Assembly: GCF_014750685.1 (NCBI RefSeq)
Contig: NZ_JAAXGE010000003.1
Location: forward strand, 124,001 to 188,000
Direction of reading: 5' to 3'
Length of the DNA stretch: 64,000 nucleotides
DNA from: Bacteroides sp. GM023
GTDB lineage: Bacteria > Bacteroidota > Bacteroidia > Bacteroidales > Bacteroidaceae
In this document: positions 55,152 to 64,000 of the stretch, piece after piece
Layout: each line of letters begins with the position of its first letter
How positions within the stretch are numbered: position 1 is the first letter of the stretch
The notes under the pieces: model-generated
What the model was told of the DNA's origin: nothing
Seen by the model: only the letters and a program-made list of their open reading frames with translations
Database searches by the model: none
Position numbers and translations under genes: made by a program

Positions 55152-56645
55152 ATGAACACGAGAATAGATAAAAAAAACACTAGTTTCAAGGAAATGGCCA
55201 AGTCTTCAGGTATTGTGGCTTTTGTGCAAATAGCTAAGATGATATTTGGTTTATTAAGGAATAAACTGATAGCACTAATGATAGGGGCATCTGGATTTGG
55301 AATTTGGAGCTTATATTATACTTTTATAGAAATGGTTTCAACATTCTCCGTATTCGGACTTGATCAAGGGGGCGTTCGCGAAATAGCAAAGTCAAGTAAT
55401 GATAAAGAATCAATAGGAAAATGTATATATACCTTTGGATTAGCTATTTTGTTAATATCTTTTCTATCGGGCCTTATCGTTTTTATATTGGCAGAAAAAA
55501 TAAGCTTATATCTATTCAATACGTTAGAATACATAAATGGCATACGCATTATCTCAGTAGTGGTGCTTGTATACGGGATCTCTAAAGGTGGATATGCAAT
55601 TTTAAATGGTGTGCATGCTTTAAAATATTTAGCTATAAGTCAGATTATTAGTGCTATTGTAGGTTCTCTTTCTGCAATTTTATTGGTTTATTGGGGAGGG
55701 ACATTAGGCATTCCGTATGCTTTAGCAACAGTTATTATATCTTCTGCTATAATGACCGTTTTCTATGTTAGAAAACTAAAAATCAAGATTGTAGTTCCAA
55801 AGAAAGCTGAATTTTATTTACGTATAAGGTCTTTGTTGTATTTGGGATTAGGATTTACTGTAGCTGGGCTTATATCATCTGTAATGACATTACAATCAAG
55901 AAGTTTTTTGAGCTCTCATTACAATATGGATGCTGTGGGAATATATCAAGCGAGTTGGACTATTTCAAATCTATATATAGGAATAATCTTATCTGCGATG
56001 GGAATAGATTTTATGCCTAGGTTAGCTAAAGTTTCTGATGATAATCAGGCTATGAATAAGCTAATTAATCAACAAATAGAATTTGGAGTGGCTTTGTCCT
56101 CTATAGGGATAACTTTTATCCTATTATTATCTCCTATAATTCTGCAGATTTTATATTCTTCAGAATTTATTGCGGGGAGTTCAATCATTAGGTGGCAAGT
56201 ATTAGGCGTAGCTTTGAGAGTATTGGCTTTTCCATTTAGTTATTCCATTATGGCAAAAGGAAAATCTATTCAATATGCATTTATTCAAGTATTTTTTTGG
56301 ACTGGGGATTATTTATTGCTTATGTTATTTTCTCATCTATGGGGATTTGATGCTTTAGGAATCAATTATTTTGTTGCATATTGCTTTTATTTAGCTTTCA
56401 CTTATTGTGCATGTCGCTATAACCATAGTTTCGCTTTTAGTCGAAATTCATATCTCGTTATTTTGCTCTCGGCTATTTTTATTATTATAACTTTAGTAGT
56501 ATGCTTCGGGATTAAGAGTTATTGGGTATATGTGGTCGGATGTTTCATATGGTTAATTCAATTTGCTCTTACTTATTTTTATGTGAAAGAAAAAATGGGG
56601 ATTGATATTTTGCAGTTAGTTAGAAAAAGAATTTTAAAGAAATAG
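55152..56645 (+). CDS. Wzx-type oligosaccharide flippase
   Basis: 497 aa with about 12-14 hydrophobic helices of the MATE/MVF-like polysaccharide transporter fold. N-terminal SSGIVAFVQIAKMIFGLLRNKL and GASGFGIWSLYYTFIEMVSTFSVFGLDQGG are typical of PST/Wzx family members. It would flip lipid-linked repeat units across the inner membrane. 133 bases of AT-rich sequence precede it; the next gene follows after 5 bases. Confidence 0.88.
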   Translation: MNTRIDKKNTSFKEMAKSSGIVAFVQIAKMIFGLLRNKLIALMIGASGFGIWSLYYTFIEMVSTFSVFGLDQGGVREIAKSSNDKESIGKCIYTFGLAILLISFLSGLIVFILAEKISLYLFNTLEYINGIRIISVVVLVYGISKGGYAILNGVHALKYLAISQIISAIVGSLSAILLVYWGGTLGIPYALATVIISSAIMTVFYVRKLKIKIVVPKKAEFYLRIRSLLYLGLGFTVAGLISSVMTLQSRSFLSSHYNMDAVGIYQASWTISNLYIGIILSAMGIDFMPRLAKVSDDNQAMNKLINQQIEFGVALSSIGITFILLLSPIILQILYSSEFIAGSSIIRWQVLGVALRVLAFPFSYSIMAKGKSIQYAFIQVFFWTGDYLLLMLFSHLWGFDALGINYFVAYCFYLAFTYCACRYNHSFAFSRNSYLVILLSAIFIIITLVVCFGIKSYWVYVVGCFIWLIQFALTYFYVKEKMGIDILQLVRKRILKK

Positions 56646-56650
56646 GTGAG

Positions 56651-57847
56651 ATGAAGATTCAATTAGCGTCTCGATTTGAGTGTACAGGATGTATGGCATG
56701 TGCTGATGCTTGTGCTCATAAAGCAATAAATATTGTTATAGCAGATGATGGGCATTATTATCCGCGAATAGAAAAAAGTAAATGTATAGAATGTGGATTA
56801 TGCATGAAGAGCTGCCCTATAATATCTGATTTTTCGTATGAAAGAGAAGATAAAATGTCTAGACCTTATGCGGCTTGGGCAAAAGACGATAAAATAAGGT
56901 CTAAAAGTTCTTCTGGAGGGGCTTTTGCTGCTATAGCTCAACAAATATTGCAAGAGGGAGGCATTGTTATAGGTGTTACTATTGAGAGTTCTATAGCTAA
57001 GCATATTGCTATTGAATCAATATGTGAATTATATAAGTTACAAGGCTCAAAATATCAACAAAGTAAGGCTGTAGGAATATATCAACAAGCTTTGTCGTAT
57101 TTGAAAACAGGTAGAAAAGTTTTATTTTCTGGTACTGCTTGCCAAATAGCAGGATTATATGCTTTTCTTGGTAAACGAACTTTTAAGAATCTTGTAACAG
57201 TAGATTTAATTTGTGCAGGAGTACCATCACGTCTTCCTATTGATAAATTTTTGTGTCAAAAAGATTTTGTTGAAATAGTAAGTTATAGAGATAAGGTGGA
57301 TGGTTGGGGAGGGTGTTGTTTAACAGTTCTCAATCAGAGTAGAAAGATGGTAAGAAAACCTTTGAATGGGGAGCTGGTGATTTCATCTTTTTCGTCATCA
57401 TTGACAGATCGCTATTCCTGTTTTAATTGTAAATTTATTGGATTGTATCGTAAAGCTGATATAACTTTAGCTGATTTCTGGGGAGATAAAGACTTTAAGG
57501 AAGAACATAGAGCAGGTATTTCATTAGTTATCATTCATTCTTTGTTAGGAAAAAACTTAGTAAATACTTCAGATTTGAAGCTGTACGAGTCAACATGGGA
57601 AAAGTGTTTATTACATAATCCAAGACTTGTATATGGTAAAGTTTTAATGGCTAAATATAGATTGGAGCGTAGGCTATTAGGGTATTTTTGGGGACGAAAA
57701 TCTTTATCTTTTTTGTTAGCTTTATATTGTGGTATTTATTCCAATAAGCTATGGTATCCATATAAAGTTTTTAAATATCTGGTATGGAAATATAATATGT
57801 ATGTAATAAATAAGAAACTAACAGAATTTATATCTACATTAAAATAA
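56651..57847 (+). CDS. FrhB-like iron-sulfur protein of polysaccharide loci
   Basis: 398 aa. An N-terminal pair of 4Fe-4S motifs is complete (C11-C14-C17-C21 in CTGCMACADAC and C45-C48-C51-C55 in CIECGLCMKSC), followed by the coenzyme F420 hydrogenase/dehydrogenase beta subunit N- and C-terminal domains (SSSGGAFAAIAQQIL; VDLICAGVPSRLPIDKF; CFNCKF and ADFWG). Bacteroides has no F420, so the electron donor is unknown. Such proteins are regularly found beside pyruvyl transferases in Bacteroidales capsules, as here, 2 bases away; their exact step is not established. Confidence 0.87.
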   Translation: MKIQLASRFECTGCMACADACAHKAINIVIADDGHYYPRIEKSKCIECGLCMKSCPIISDFSYEREDKMSRPYAAWAKDDKIRSKSSSGGAFAAIAQQILQEGGIVIGVTIESSIAKHIAIESICELYKLQGSKYQQSKAVGIYQQALSYLKTGRKVLFSGTACQIAGLYAFLGKRTFKNLVTVDLICAGVPSRLPIDKFLCQKDFVEIVSYRDKVDGWGGCCLTVLNQSRKMVRKPLNGELVISSFSSSLTDRYSCFNCKFIGLYRKADITLADFWGDKDFKEEHRAGISLVIIHSLLGKNLVNTSDLKLYESTWEKCLLHNPRLVYGKVLMAKYRLERRLLGYFWGRKSLSFLLALYCGIYSNKLWYPYKVFKYLVWKYNMYVINKKLTEFISTLK

Positions 57848-57849
57848 TT

Positions 57850-58899
57850 ATGAAGGCTATTATATTGACTTTCTCAAAAGAAGATAATCGGGGAGCAAAT
57901 TTACAGGCATATGCATTGTCTAGCTATTTGAAGAAAAATGGTTTTTCTGTTGATTTTTTAGATATTCAACTTCCCGGTAAAAAAATAAATTTTAAGGGAA
58001 GAATATTACAAAACGTGAATAAATATTTGGCAGGAAGATTTAGGAAGAAAAATGAATTTACATTTACTAAGAAATATTACACTTTAGATGAGTTAAAGTT
58101 GAATCCACCCAAAGCGGATTTATACATTGTAGGAAGCGATCAGGTTTGGAATACTGAAATAACTAATAGCTTAGATCCTAGAATTTATTTTCTGACTTTT
58201 CTCCCAGATAGGGTGCGTAAAATAGCATATGCGGCTAGTTTTGGAAGAAATAAATGGGCTATAACTGCTTTTGATTCTGAAATAAAGCAAAGTCTTCATA
58301 CGTTTCATGCAATAAGTGTAAGAGAAGATAGTGGTATTATTATATGTAAAGAAAAATTTGATATTGATAATGTGGAATGCGTTTTAGATCCGACATTACT
58401 TTTGGATGACAAAAGTCTTGAATCACTATTGCCCAATAATCGGCTTGTGCGGAATCAAATTTTTGGATATTATTTGTATAGGAATGAATCAATCCATAAT
58501 ATGTCAATTCGCATATCAGAAATTCTTCATCTACCTTTTGAGAAAACTTTTAAAGCTAAAGGTGCATTTCGATTTTTTCATTTTTACGGTATTAAAACTT
58601 GGATAAAAAAAATCTGTCAGGCTGAATTTGTAATAACAAACTCTTTCCATTGTATGGTTTTCTGCATTCTATTAAGAAAGAGTTTTGTTGTATTGCCAAC
58701 ATTTCCAGGGAGAGAGATAAGGATGTTATCCTTATTGAGGAAAATAGGACTGGGTGAACGTTATTTTGATAATATAGAAGATATTGAAAAAAGACAAATA
58801 GTCTTATTTGAGAAAATTGATTATAATTTGGTTTTTAAATTGTTAGAGAAATACAGATCTAATTCCATTCAATTCCTTCAAAAAGCAATTACATTTTAA
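57850..58899 (+). CDS. Polysaccharide pyruvyl transferase family protein
   Basis: Adds a ketal pyruvate from phosphoenolpyruvate to a sugar. 349 aa with the family features: DNRGANLQAYALSSYL at the start, PKADLYIVGSDQVWN (about residues 90-105), AYAASFG, SVREDSG and a distal FVITNSFHCMVF with the conserved His. Its stop overlaps the next start (A shared at 58899), implying coupling. It probably makes the capsule negatively charged. Confidence 0.87.
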   Translation: MKAIILTFSKEDNRGANLQAYALSSYLKKNGFSVDFLDIQLPGKKINFKGRILQNVNKYLAGRFRKKNEFTFTKKYYTLDELKLNPPKADLYIVGSDQVWNTEITNSLDPRIYFLTFLPDRVRKIAYAASFGRNKWAITAFDSEIKQSLHTFHAISVREDSGIIICKEKFDIDNVECVLDPTLLLDDKSLESLLPNNRLVRNQIFGYYLYRNESIHNMSIRISEILHLPFEKTFKAKGAFRFFHFYGIKTWIKKICQAEFVITNSFHCMVFCILLRKSFVVLPTFPGREIRMLSLLRKIGLGERYFDNIEDIEKRQIVLFEKIDYNLVFKLLEKYRSNSIQFLQKAITF

Positions 58900-60149
58900 T
58901 GGATATATTTCTGTTTCTAATTGGAGTTTATTTTTTGTTGAAGGGTAGATATGCTTATGTGCTATCTATTGTGGTTGTATTAACCACCAGTTACCTTCAG
59001 CTTCCGGTAAATAGCAAATATCTGAATGTTTTGTTTGTACATAATGTATCGGATTTCGGATTATTGCTGTATTTATGTTTTTTTGGAAAGCTAGCAAGAA
59101 AATATGGAATTACAACAAAGTTCGTAATAACAAAATATGTCAATATTTTTTTTCTGTTCATTCTTCTGAATGGAATTTATGATTATGCTAATGGAGTAAA
59201 TATTGGCGACATAATAAAATATGAAAGGAATTGGGTATTATTGTCAATTGTTTATATTGTTCCTTTTGTAAAAGAAAAGGATATTCTTAAAAGTCTGAAA
59301 ATTATATATAATATAACATTGTTATGTTGTTTGTTGTTGATTTTTCAAAGACTAACGGGGGTGGAATTAATAGAATTACGTTTTGATGCAGGACGTGGAA
59401 CTAAACCTCCCAGTTATAGTATTTATTGTGCGGTTATGGCATTAATAAATATATGGAAGTTTAAACAAGGTAAGAGATTGCTTCATTCGTTGATATTCAT
59501 TTTACCGATCATACTGAATCTAAAAATGACGTATGCGATTTCTGTTTTTGGAATATATATGTTATATGTATTGCTGGCTTCTAAATGGTCTTTCAAACGT
59601 AAACTGGTTGTTTCGATAGGTTTTGCTTCATTATCATTATTCTTTTTATTATCCTTTTCATCATTTACGGAGCGTTTTTTTAATATGACGCAGGAAGTGA
59701 GTACGATTAAAAATTATGAGACATCAGGAAATTTCTCTTATAGAATATTACATACTAGGGAGAGACTAGAATATATTTCTTCTGATCCAATGATGTTACT
59801 TCGTGGTATAGGATATGTTTCAGAGACAAATTTCAATCGTAATATTTTCACTTTAGGTACTTATGACTCTGATTCCAATACTTACGCTCAGTTAGATACT
59901 GGTGATATTGTTTGGTCGTTATTATTTGTACGACTCGGCTTATTAGGAACGTTGTTCTATTTATTGATATATTTTGCATTGATTCGTGTCTTTTATAGAT
60001 ATAGAGATAGAAATATCTTTAATGCTTATTGGTTTTCTTTGCTTATTGTTTTTTTAGTTTTTACTTCCTTGGGAAATGCATTGATTGGTTATGATAATTT
60101 CTTCTTATATCCAATATTATTTGCTAAGTTAAATTTTTATTTAAAATGA
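58899..60149 (+). CDS. Putative Wzy-type polysaccharide polymerase
   Basis: 416-aa membrane protein with about 11 helices and a large loop (about residues 240-330) rich in polar residues (RILHTRERLEYISSDPMMLLRGIGYVSE), the O-antigen ligase/polymerase pattern. Wzy proteins share little sequence, so the call rests on topology and position between the pyruvyl transferase and a glycosyltransferase. ATG overlaps the previous gene end. The next gene starts 4 bases before its stop. Confidence 0.75.
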   Translation: MDIFLFLIGVYFLLKGRYAYVLSIVVVLTTSYLQLPVNSKYLNVLFVHNVSDFGLLLYLCFFGKLARKYGITTKFVITKYVNIFFLFILLNGIYDYANGVNIGDIIKYERNWVLLSIVYIVPFVKEKDILKSLKIIYNITLLCCLLLIFQRLTGVELIELRFDAGRGTKPPSYSIYCAVMALINIWKFKQGKRLLHSLIFILPIILNLKMTYAISVFGIYMLYVLLASKWSFKRKLVVSIGFASLSLFFLLSFSSFTERFFNMTQEVSTIKNYETSGNFSYRILHTRERLEYISSDPMMLLRGIGYVSETNFNRNIFTLGTYDSDSNTYAQLDTGDIVWSLLFVRLGLLGTLFYLLIYFALIRVFYRYRDRNIFNAYWFSLLIVFLVFTSLGNALIGYDNFFLYPILFAKLNFYLK

Positions 60150-61180
60150 GAATAATACACTGTATATATAGTTTGAATACTGGAGGGGCTGAGACTCTTT
60201 TGATTGATATATTGAATGAACAGATCAAGAAAAATCAGGTTTTCTTAATAATAGTAAATGCTGTTTATGAATCTGATTTGCTCTCGAAAATAAATAAACA
60301 AGTTAAAGTTTTTTTTATTAATCGGTCTCCTTCTAGTAGATCTATATTTCCGTTACTTCAGTTTAATTATAGGTTATTATCTTTGCATCCTGATGCGATT
60401 CATGTGCATAGTACTTCCTTGGCTGCTGTAATGTTACCGTTTTTTCGTCATAAAATGTTTTTCACAGCTCATTGCATTGGTATTTCCAGCTTGCATTTTC
60501 ATTGTTTTAAAAAGATTTATGCTATCTCTGATGCAGTTAAGAGAGATATTTTATCTAAAGGTGACTTTCCTGTTATTGTAATTCCTAATGGAATATCGGT
60601 GGGACAAATTTTGCGTAGGTCTAATTTGATGATTTCAGGTACTTTTAAAATAGTTCAGGTTGCTCGATTATATAGTGAGGTGAAAGGGCAAGATATATTA
60701 ATCCAAGCAGTTACATTGTTGAAAAGACAGAGGCCGGATATTAATTTTCGAGTCGATTTTATAGGTGAAGGTATTTCCAGAGAAAGTTTGGAAACGCTTG
60801 TAATCAAAAATAAACTTGTGAAATGCGTTCGTTTTTTAGGACTTCGAGATAGAAATTATATTTATAGTCATTTAAAAGATTATGATTTGTTATGTCATCC
60901 TGCGCGAACTGAAGGGTTTGGTCTAACTGTAGCTGAAGCAATGGCTGCGAATTTACCAGTTTTAGTAGCAACGGGGGATGGACCTTTTGAAATTATAAAA
61001 GAGGGCGAACTTGGTTCGTTTTTTAAGAATTCTAGTGTTGAGGATTGTGCAAACAAGATAGCATTAGTTTATGATAGATACCAAGAAATGCTAGGTAAAA
61101 CTAGTGGAGCTAGGAATTATGTCCAAGAGAAATATTCAATAGAAACCATGGCTCAACAGTATACTGAAAACTACAATTAA
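60146..61180 (+). CDS. GT4-family glycosyltransferase
   Basis: 344 aa, two Rossmann-like domains. N-terminal MRIIHCIYSLNTGGAETLLIDIL is a classic GT4 start; the C-terminal donor domain has ARLYSEVKGQDILIQA, PARTEGFGLTVAEAMAANLPVLVA with the retaining-enzyme E-x7-E pattern. Retaining linkage expected; donor and acceptor unknown. Overlaps the polymerase gene by 4 bases. Confidence 0.87.
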   Translation: MRIIHCIYSLNTGGAETLLIDILNEQIKKNQVFLIIVNAVYESDLLSKINKQVKVFFINRSPSSRSIFPLLQFNYRLLSLHPDAIHVHSTSLAAVMLPFFRHKMFFTAHCIGISSLHFHCFKKIYAISDAVKRDILSKGDFPVIVIPNGISVGQILRRSNLMISGTFKIVQVARLYSEVKGQDILIQAVTLLKRQRPDINFRVDFIGEGISRESLETLVIKNKLVKCVRFLGLRDRNYIYSHLKDYDLLCHPARTEGFGLTVAEAMAANLPVLVATGDGPFEIIKEGELGSFFKNSSVEDCANKIALVYDRYQEMLGKTSGARNYVQEKYSIETMAQQYTENYN

Positions 61181-61284
61181 TGTAAAGACAGAAGATTATT
61201 ACTAATTTCATATTAAAATAATATTTCGATATTATATTAATATGAAATTCTAAATTGAGTACTAACAAATAACGGTCAACAAGA

Positions 61285-62334
61285 ATGAGAATTTTAGTTA
61301 ATACCCCTCGCTTGATTCCTCAAGGGGGGGTTGCAAATCATTATTTGGGTTTGCAGGATTATTGGACGGAACAAGTGTGTTATAATCCAATTGGGAAAAA
61401 AGGTAGTAAATCTGGAACAGGTATTTATCGGTTACCTTTAAATATACTTGTATTTATATTTAAGATATTCAAATATAGACCTGATGTTGTTTTGCTTAAT
61501 CCTTCATTGTCAAAATCTGCAGTAATACGGGATATGATTTTTTTATCTATAACAAAACTCATGGGATGCAGGGTTGTGGTATTTTTTCATGGATTTGACA
61601 AATCTGAAATTTCTAAGATGAACACAAAATCATTGGCTAGAAGACTTAATAGGTGTAAATGTATCTTTGTTCTAGCTAAAGAATTTGCTAATATTCTGAA
61701 GTCTTGGGGAGTTACTGTTCCTATTGAGCTTACGACAACCAAGGTTGATGATAAACTGATTGAAAGTTTTGATATTAGAAGCAGAATAGGTGAAATTGAG
61801 ACAATTTTATTTCTTGCAAGAATAACGGAAGAAAAAGGTGTTTTTATAGCATTGGATGCTTTCCAAAAATTGAAAGTTAAATATCCGCAGCTAAAGATGA
61901 GGGTAGTTGGAGATGGCCCAGCATTAGAAAAGGCAAAACGAAGATGTTTATCTATAGGTATTGATGATGTTACTTTTTTAGGGGCATTATCGGGAAATAG
62001 ACTTGTGGAGGAGTATAAACATTCGGATTTATATTTGTTTCCGACTTTTCATTCGGAAGGTATGCCTACTTCGGTATTGGAAGCTATGGCTTTTGGTTTA
62101 CCTGTGGTTACACGTCCCGTTGGTGGAGTTTGCGATTTCTTTCGAAATGGAGATATGGGGATGTTGGTAGATAGTTTGAATCCTGAAGATTTTGCAGCAG
62201 CTGTTGAATATATAATGGAAGATAAAAAAAGAATAGAAAAAATGTCACATATCAATTATGAATATGCAATTAATCATTTTCTGGCATCAAGAGTGGCAAA
62301 GCAAATAGAAAATATTCTAAGGAAAAACCTTTAA
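61285..62334 (+). CDS. GT4-family glycosyltransferase
   Basis: 349 aa. MRILVNTPRLIPQGGVANHYLGLQ start with the nucleotide-site GGV, C-terminal LARITEEKGVFIALDAFQKL and FPTFHSEGMPTSVLEAMAFGLPVVTRPVGG with the E-x7-E type motif of GT4. It is more distant from the preceding transferase and separated from it by 104 bases. Donor and acceptor unknown. Confidence 0.86.
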   Translation: MRILVNTPRLIPQGGVANHYLGLQDYWTEQVCYNPIGKKGSKSGTGIYRLPLNILVFIFKIFKYRPDVVLLNPSLSKSAVIRDMIFLSITKLMGCRVVVFFHGFDKSEISKMNTKSLARRLNRCKCIFVLAKEFANILKSWGVTVPIELTTTKVDDKLIESFDIRSRIGEIETILFLARITEEKGVFIALDAFQKLKVKYPQLKMRVVGDGPALEKAKRRCLSIGIDDVTFLGALSGNRLVEEYKHSDLYLFPTFHSEGMPTSVLEAMAFGLPVVTRPVGGVCDFFRNGDMGMLVDSLNPEDFAAAVEYIMEDKKRIEKMSHINYEYAINHFLASRVAKQIENILRKNL

Positions 62335-62473
62335 TTCAGATGATTCCAGATACTAACATAGAAGATAATTGTGTAATAGGACTTCTATTCTTTACGAAAG
62401 GAAAATTTTAATTAAGAAGGTTCTAAATTGGTAATAATGTTTGGATTGAAAATATTGACTAAAATTTAATGAT

Positions 62474-62971
62474 ATGTTTGATTTGATGCTTCTTTATAGA
62501 ATGGCTAATTGGTGTTATATACATCGGATACCAATTATACCATCCTTATGTAGACTTTGTATGTTCATGTTTCATGGTTCTCGGGTGCCCGCAAAAACTC
62601 AGATAGGTAAAGGTACTAAATTTACTGCTAGAGGGATGGGGGTTATAATGAATGGTGATGAAGTAATTGGTGAAAATTGCCAGATTGGTCATCATGTAAA
62701 GATGTTGCGTAAAAATCCATATAAGTATTGTGCCCATATCGGGAATAATGTTTATATCAGTTCAGGGGCTGTTTTAATGGGGAATGTGAGAATTGGTAAT
62801 AATGTAATAATTGGAGCTAATTCTGTTGTTACTAAAAGTATACCTGACGGTTGTATTGTAGGTGGAATTCCTGCGAAAATAATAGGACATACAGCTGACC
62901 TGGATTATGATCTTTTTGCAAATTCTAGAGATAGAGATGGTTTTGCTGATTATATGGTTGAAAAGAAATGA
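62474..62971 (+). CDS. CysE/LpxA-like hexapeptide acetyltransferase
   Basis: 165 aa with left-handed beta-helix hexapeptide repeats (IGKGTKFTARGMGVIMNGDEVIGENCQIGHHV; GNNVYISSGAVLMGNVRIGNNVIIGANSVVTKSIPDGCIVGGIPAKIIG), like serine acetyltransferases and NodL/WecH-type sugar acetylases. In a capsule locus it most likely acetylates a sugar with acetyl-CoA. Its TGA overlaps the next ATG (ATGA). Confidence 0.85.
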   Translation: MFDLMLLYRMANWCYIHRIPIIPSLCRLCMFMFHGSRVPAKTQIGKGTKFTARGMGVIMNGDEVIGENCQIGHHVKMLRKNPYKYCAHIGNNVYISSGAVLMGNVRIGNNVIIGANSVVTKSIPDGCIVGGIPAKIIGHTADLDYDLFANSRDRDGFADYMVEKK

Positions 62972-64000
62972 GTATGCTTGATTCTTTTCGTTTATTACGT
63001 TCTTATTGTGAAAAAGAACAGTTTAGAGGATGGGATCCTTATGATGGACTGAATTCACGACTGTTTAATGCAATACCATTTTTGAAGGAATTGCCTTTAT
63101 GTAGATTAATTGTAATTCAATGGTTTAAGCGTTCTCCTCTCAATTTGCGTTTATTAGCATTAGTCCCTAAAGAATATAACGCTAAGGGGATAGGACTTTT
63201 TTTACAAGGATATTGTAACTTGTATAAAGCGGTTTCTGTAAATCCAGATTTAGCAGATAAATTGGGAACAAGAGAAATCTTGCTAGAAAAAATTCAAAAT
63301 CTGGCAAATTTGTTAATTTCTCTTCGCTCGAAAGGAGATTATAGTGGAGCTTGTTGGGGATATAATTTTGATTGGCAGGCACGTCGGTTGTTCTTATTTC
63401 CCAAATATACACCTACAGTAGTGGCAACAAATTTTTGTGCTACTGCTTTGATGGAAGCCTATGAAGTAACAGGAGAAAAGAAGTTTTTGGATGTGGCACT
63501 TTCAGCAGCAAACTTTGTTATGAATGATTTGCATCGGACTGATTTTAATGGAGGCTTTTTATTTTCGTATAGTCCTTTACAAGGTAATGATACTGTGTTT
63601 AATGCTTCGCTGTTGGGAGGTAAACTACTAGCTTATTGCTATCACTATACAAGGAATGAAGAATATAAGAATGCTGCAAGAAAGTCTGTAATAGCTTGTT
63701 GCAATGCTCAAAATGAAGACGGTGGGTGGGTATATGGAATGTTGCCTGTTCAATCGTGGATTGATAGTTTTCATACCGGATATAATTTGGATGGGCTAAT
63801 TGCTTATGAAGAGCAGACTGGCGATGATTCATTTCATTTATATATTGAAAAAGGATTTGATTTTTATATCAAGAATTTTTTTGAAGAGAACGGTGCTCCT
63901 AAATATTATTATAATCGGATGTATCCGATAGATATTCATTGTCCAGGACAATTGCTAATTACCTTATATCGTTTGCATAAATTCGAACAATATAAGGAAT
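62968..64000 (+). CDS. Alpha/alpha-toroid-like capsule protein, N-terminal part (runs off right edge)
   Basis: Open frame of 344 codons from ATG 62968, overlapping the previous gene by 4 bases, still open at the end of the window. No signal peptide. Repeating helical segments with short Gly/Trp-rich turns (FCATALMEAYEVTGEKKFLDVALSAANFVMND; GGWVYG; SFHTGYNLDGLIAYEEQTGD) look like the (alpha/alpha)6 barrel found in epimerases, unsaturated glucuronyl hydrolases and sugar lyase-like enzymes. Homologues in Bacteroides capsule loci are often labelled aminolevulinic acid dehydratase, which I consider unlikely. A role in modifying or processing the polymer is inferred; specific reaction unknown. Confidence 0.7.
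   Translation, partial: MSMLDSFRLLRSYCEKEQFRGWDPYDGLNSRLFNAIPFLKELPLCRLIVIQWFKRSPLNLRLLALVPKEYNAKGIGLFLQGYCNLYKAVSVNPDLADKLGTREILLEKIQNLANLLISLRSKGDYSGACWGYNFDWQARRLFLFPKYTPTVVATNFCATALMEAYEVTGEKKFLDVALSAANFVMNDLHRTDFNGGFLFSYSPLQGNDTVFNASLLGGKLLAYCYHYTRNEEYKNAARKSVIACCNAQNEDGGWVYGMLPVQSWIDSFHTGYNLDGLIAYEEQTGDDSFHLYIEKGFDFYIKNFFEENGAPKYYYNRMYPIDIHCPGQLLITLYRLHKFEQYKE

Noticed and set aside
1..64000. CRISPR arrays, tRNA or rRNA genes, insertion sequences
   Set aside because: None were recognised: no regular repeat-spacer series, no cloverleaf-like sequence and no transposase frame.

Overview
The window looks like a chromosome segment of a gut Bacteroides (Bacteroidales). The signs are -7 elements of the TAnnTTTG type with occasional TTTG or TTG at -33 before many genes, the trpBEGDCFA gene order, a type III glutamine synthetase, an LL-diaminopimelate aminotransferase, LruC-type lipoproteins, and a capsule locus led by a tyrosine recombinase and an UpxY-type antiterminator. 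I cannot name the species from sequence alone.

Layout. 1-343: N-terminus of an LruC-like lipoprotein that runs off the left edge. 589-1629: cytoplasmic L-asparaginase. 1.8-8.7 kb: complete tryptophan operon on the minus strand, with a well-formed promoter, a 19-codon leader peptide carrying tandem Trp codons, and a strong terminator hairpin, together a textbook attenuator. 8.7-16.5 kb: a 46-aa membrane peptide, an iron-type alcohol dehydrogenase, a PAS histidine kinase, an SLC13 transporter and a complete LruC lipoprotein. 16.5-19.8 kb: an accessory patch with a secreted hypothetical protein, a hairpin-rich stretch, and a 5'-truncated Rhs toxin tip with a putative immunity gene. 19.8-22.8 kb: polyphosphate genes ppx and ppk, with ppk interrupted by a single-base frameshift. 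23.6-49.4 kb: a nitrogen-assimilation hub: glnN, amt, P-II and a porin-like protein; dapF-dapL; gltB-gltD-asnB; then glmS, a long PurF-like amidotransferase, and carA-carB. A cysteine-less thioredoxin-fold protein and a glycerophosphodiesterase lie between.

49.5-64 kb is an AT-rich capsular polysaccharide locus. It holds the tyrosine recombinase, a roughly 284-bp invertible segment bounded by 22-bp inverted repeats, upxY, a WecA-like initiating transferase, UDP-ManNAcA synthesis (WecC, WecB orders), a flippase, an FrhB-like iron-sulfur protein, a pyruvyl transferase, a polymerase-like membrane protein, two GT4 glycosyltransferases, a hexapeptide acetyltransferase, and an alpha/alpha-barrel-like protein that runs off the right edge. 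In the given orientation the only good promoter in the invertible segment points away from the capsule genes, so the locus appears to be captured in the OFF state.

How it fits together: ammonium enters through Amt under P-II control, is fixed by GlnN and GltBD, and the glutamine amide is spent by AsnB, GlmS, the PurF-like enzyme, CarAB and TrpE/TrpG, all encoded within about 45 kb. GlmS product feeds UDP-GlcNAc, which the capsule locus turns into UDP-ManNAcA. The most interesting non-genic signals are the trp attenuator, the OFF-oriented capsule promoter, inverted repeats inside the carA coding sequence, a 22-bp periodic array between asnB and gltD, and the orphan Rhs tip with its own promoter.
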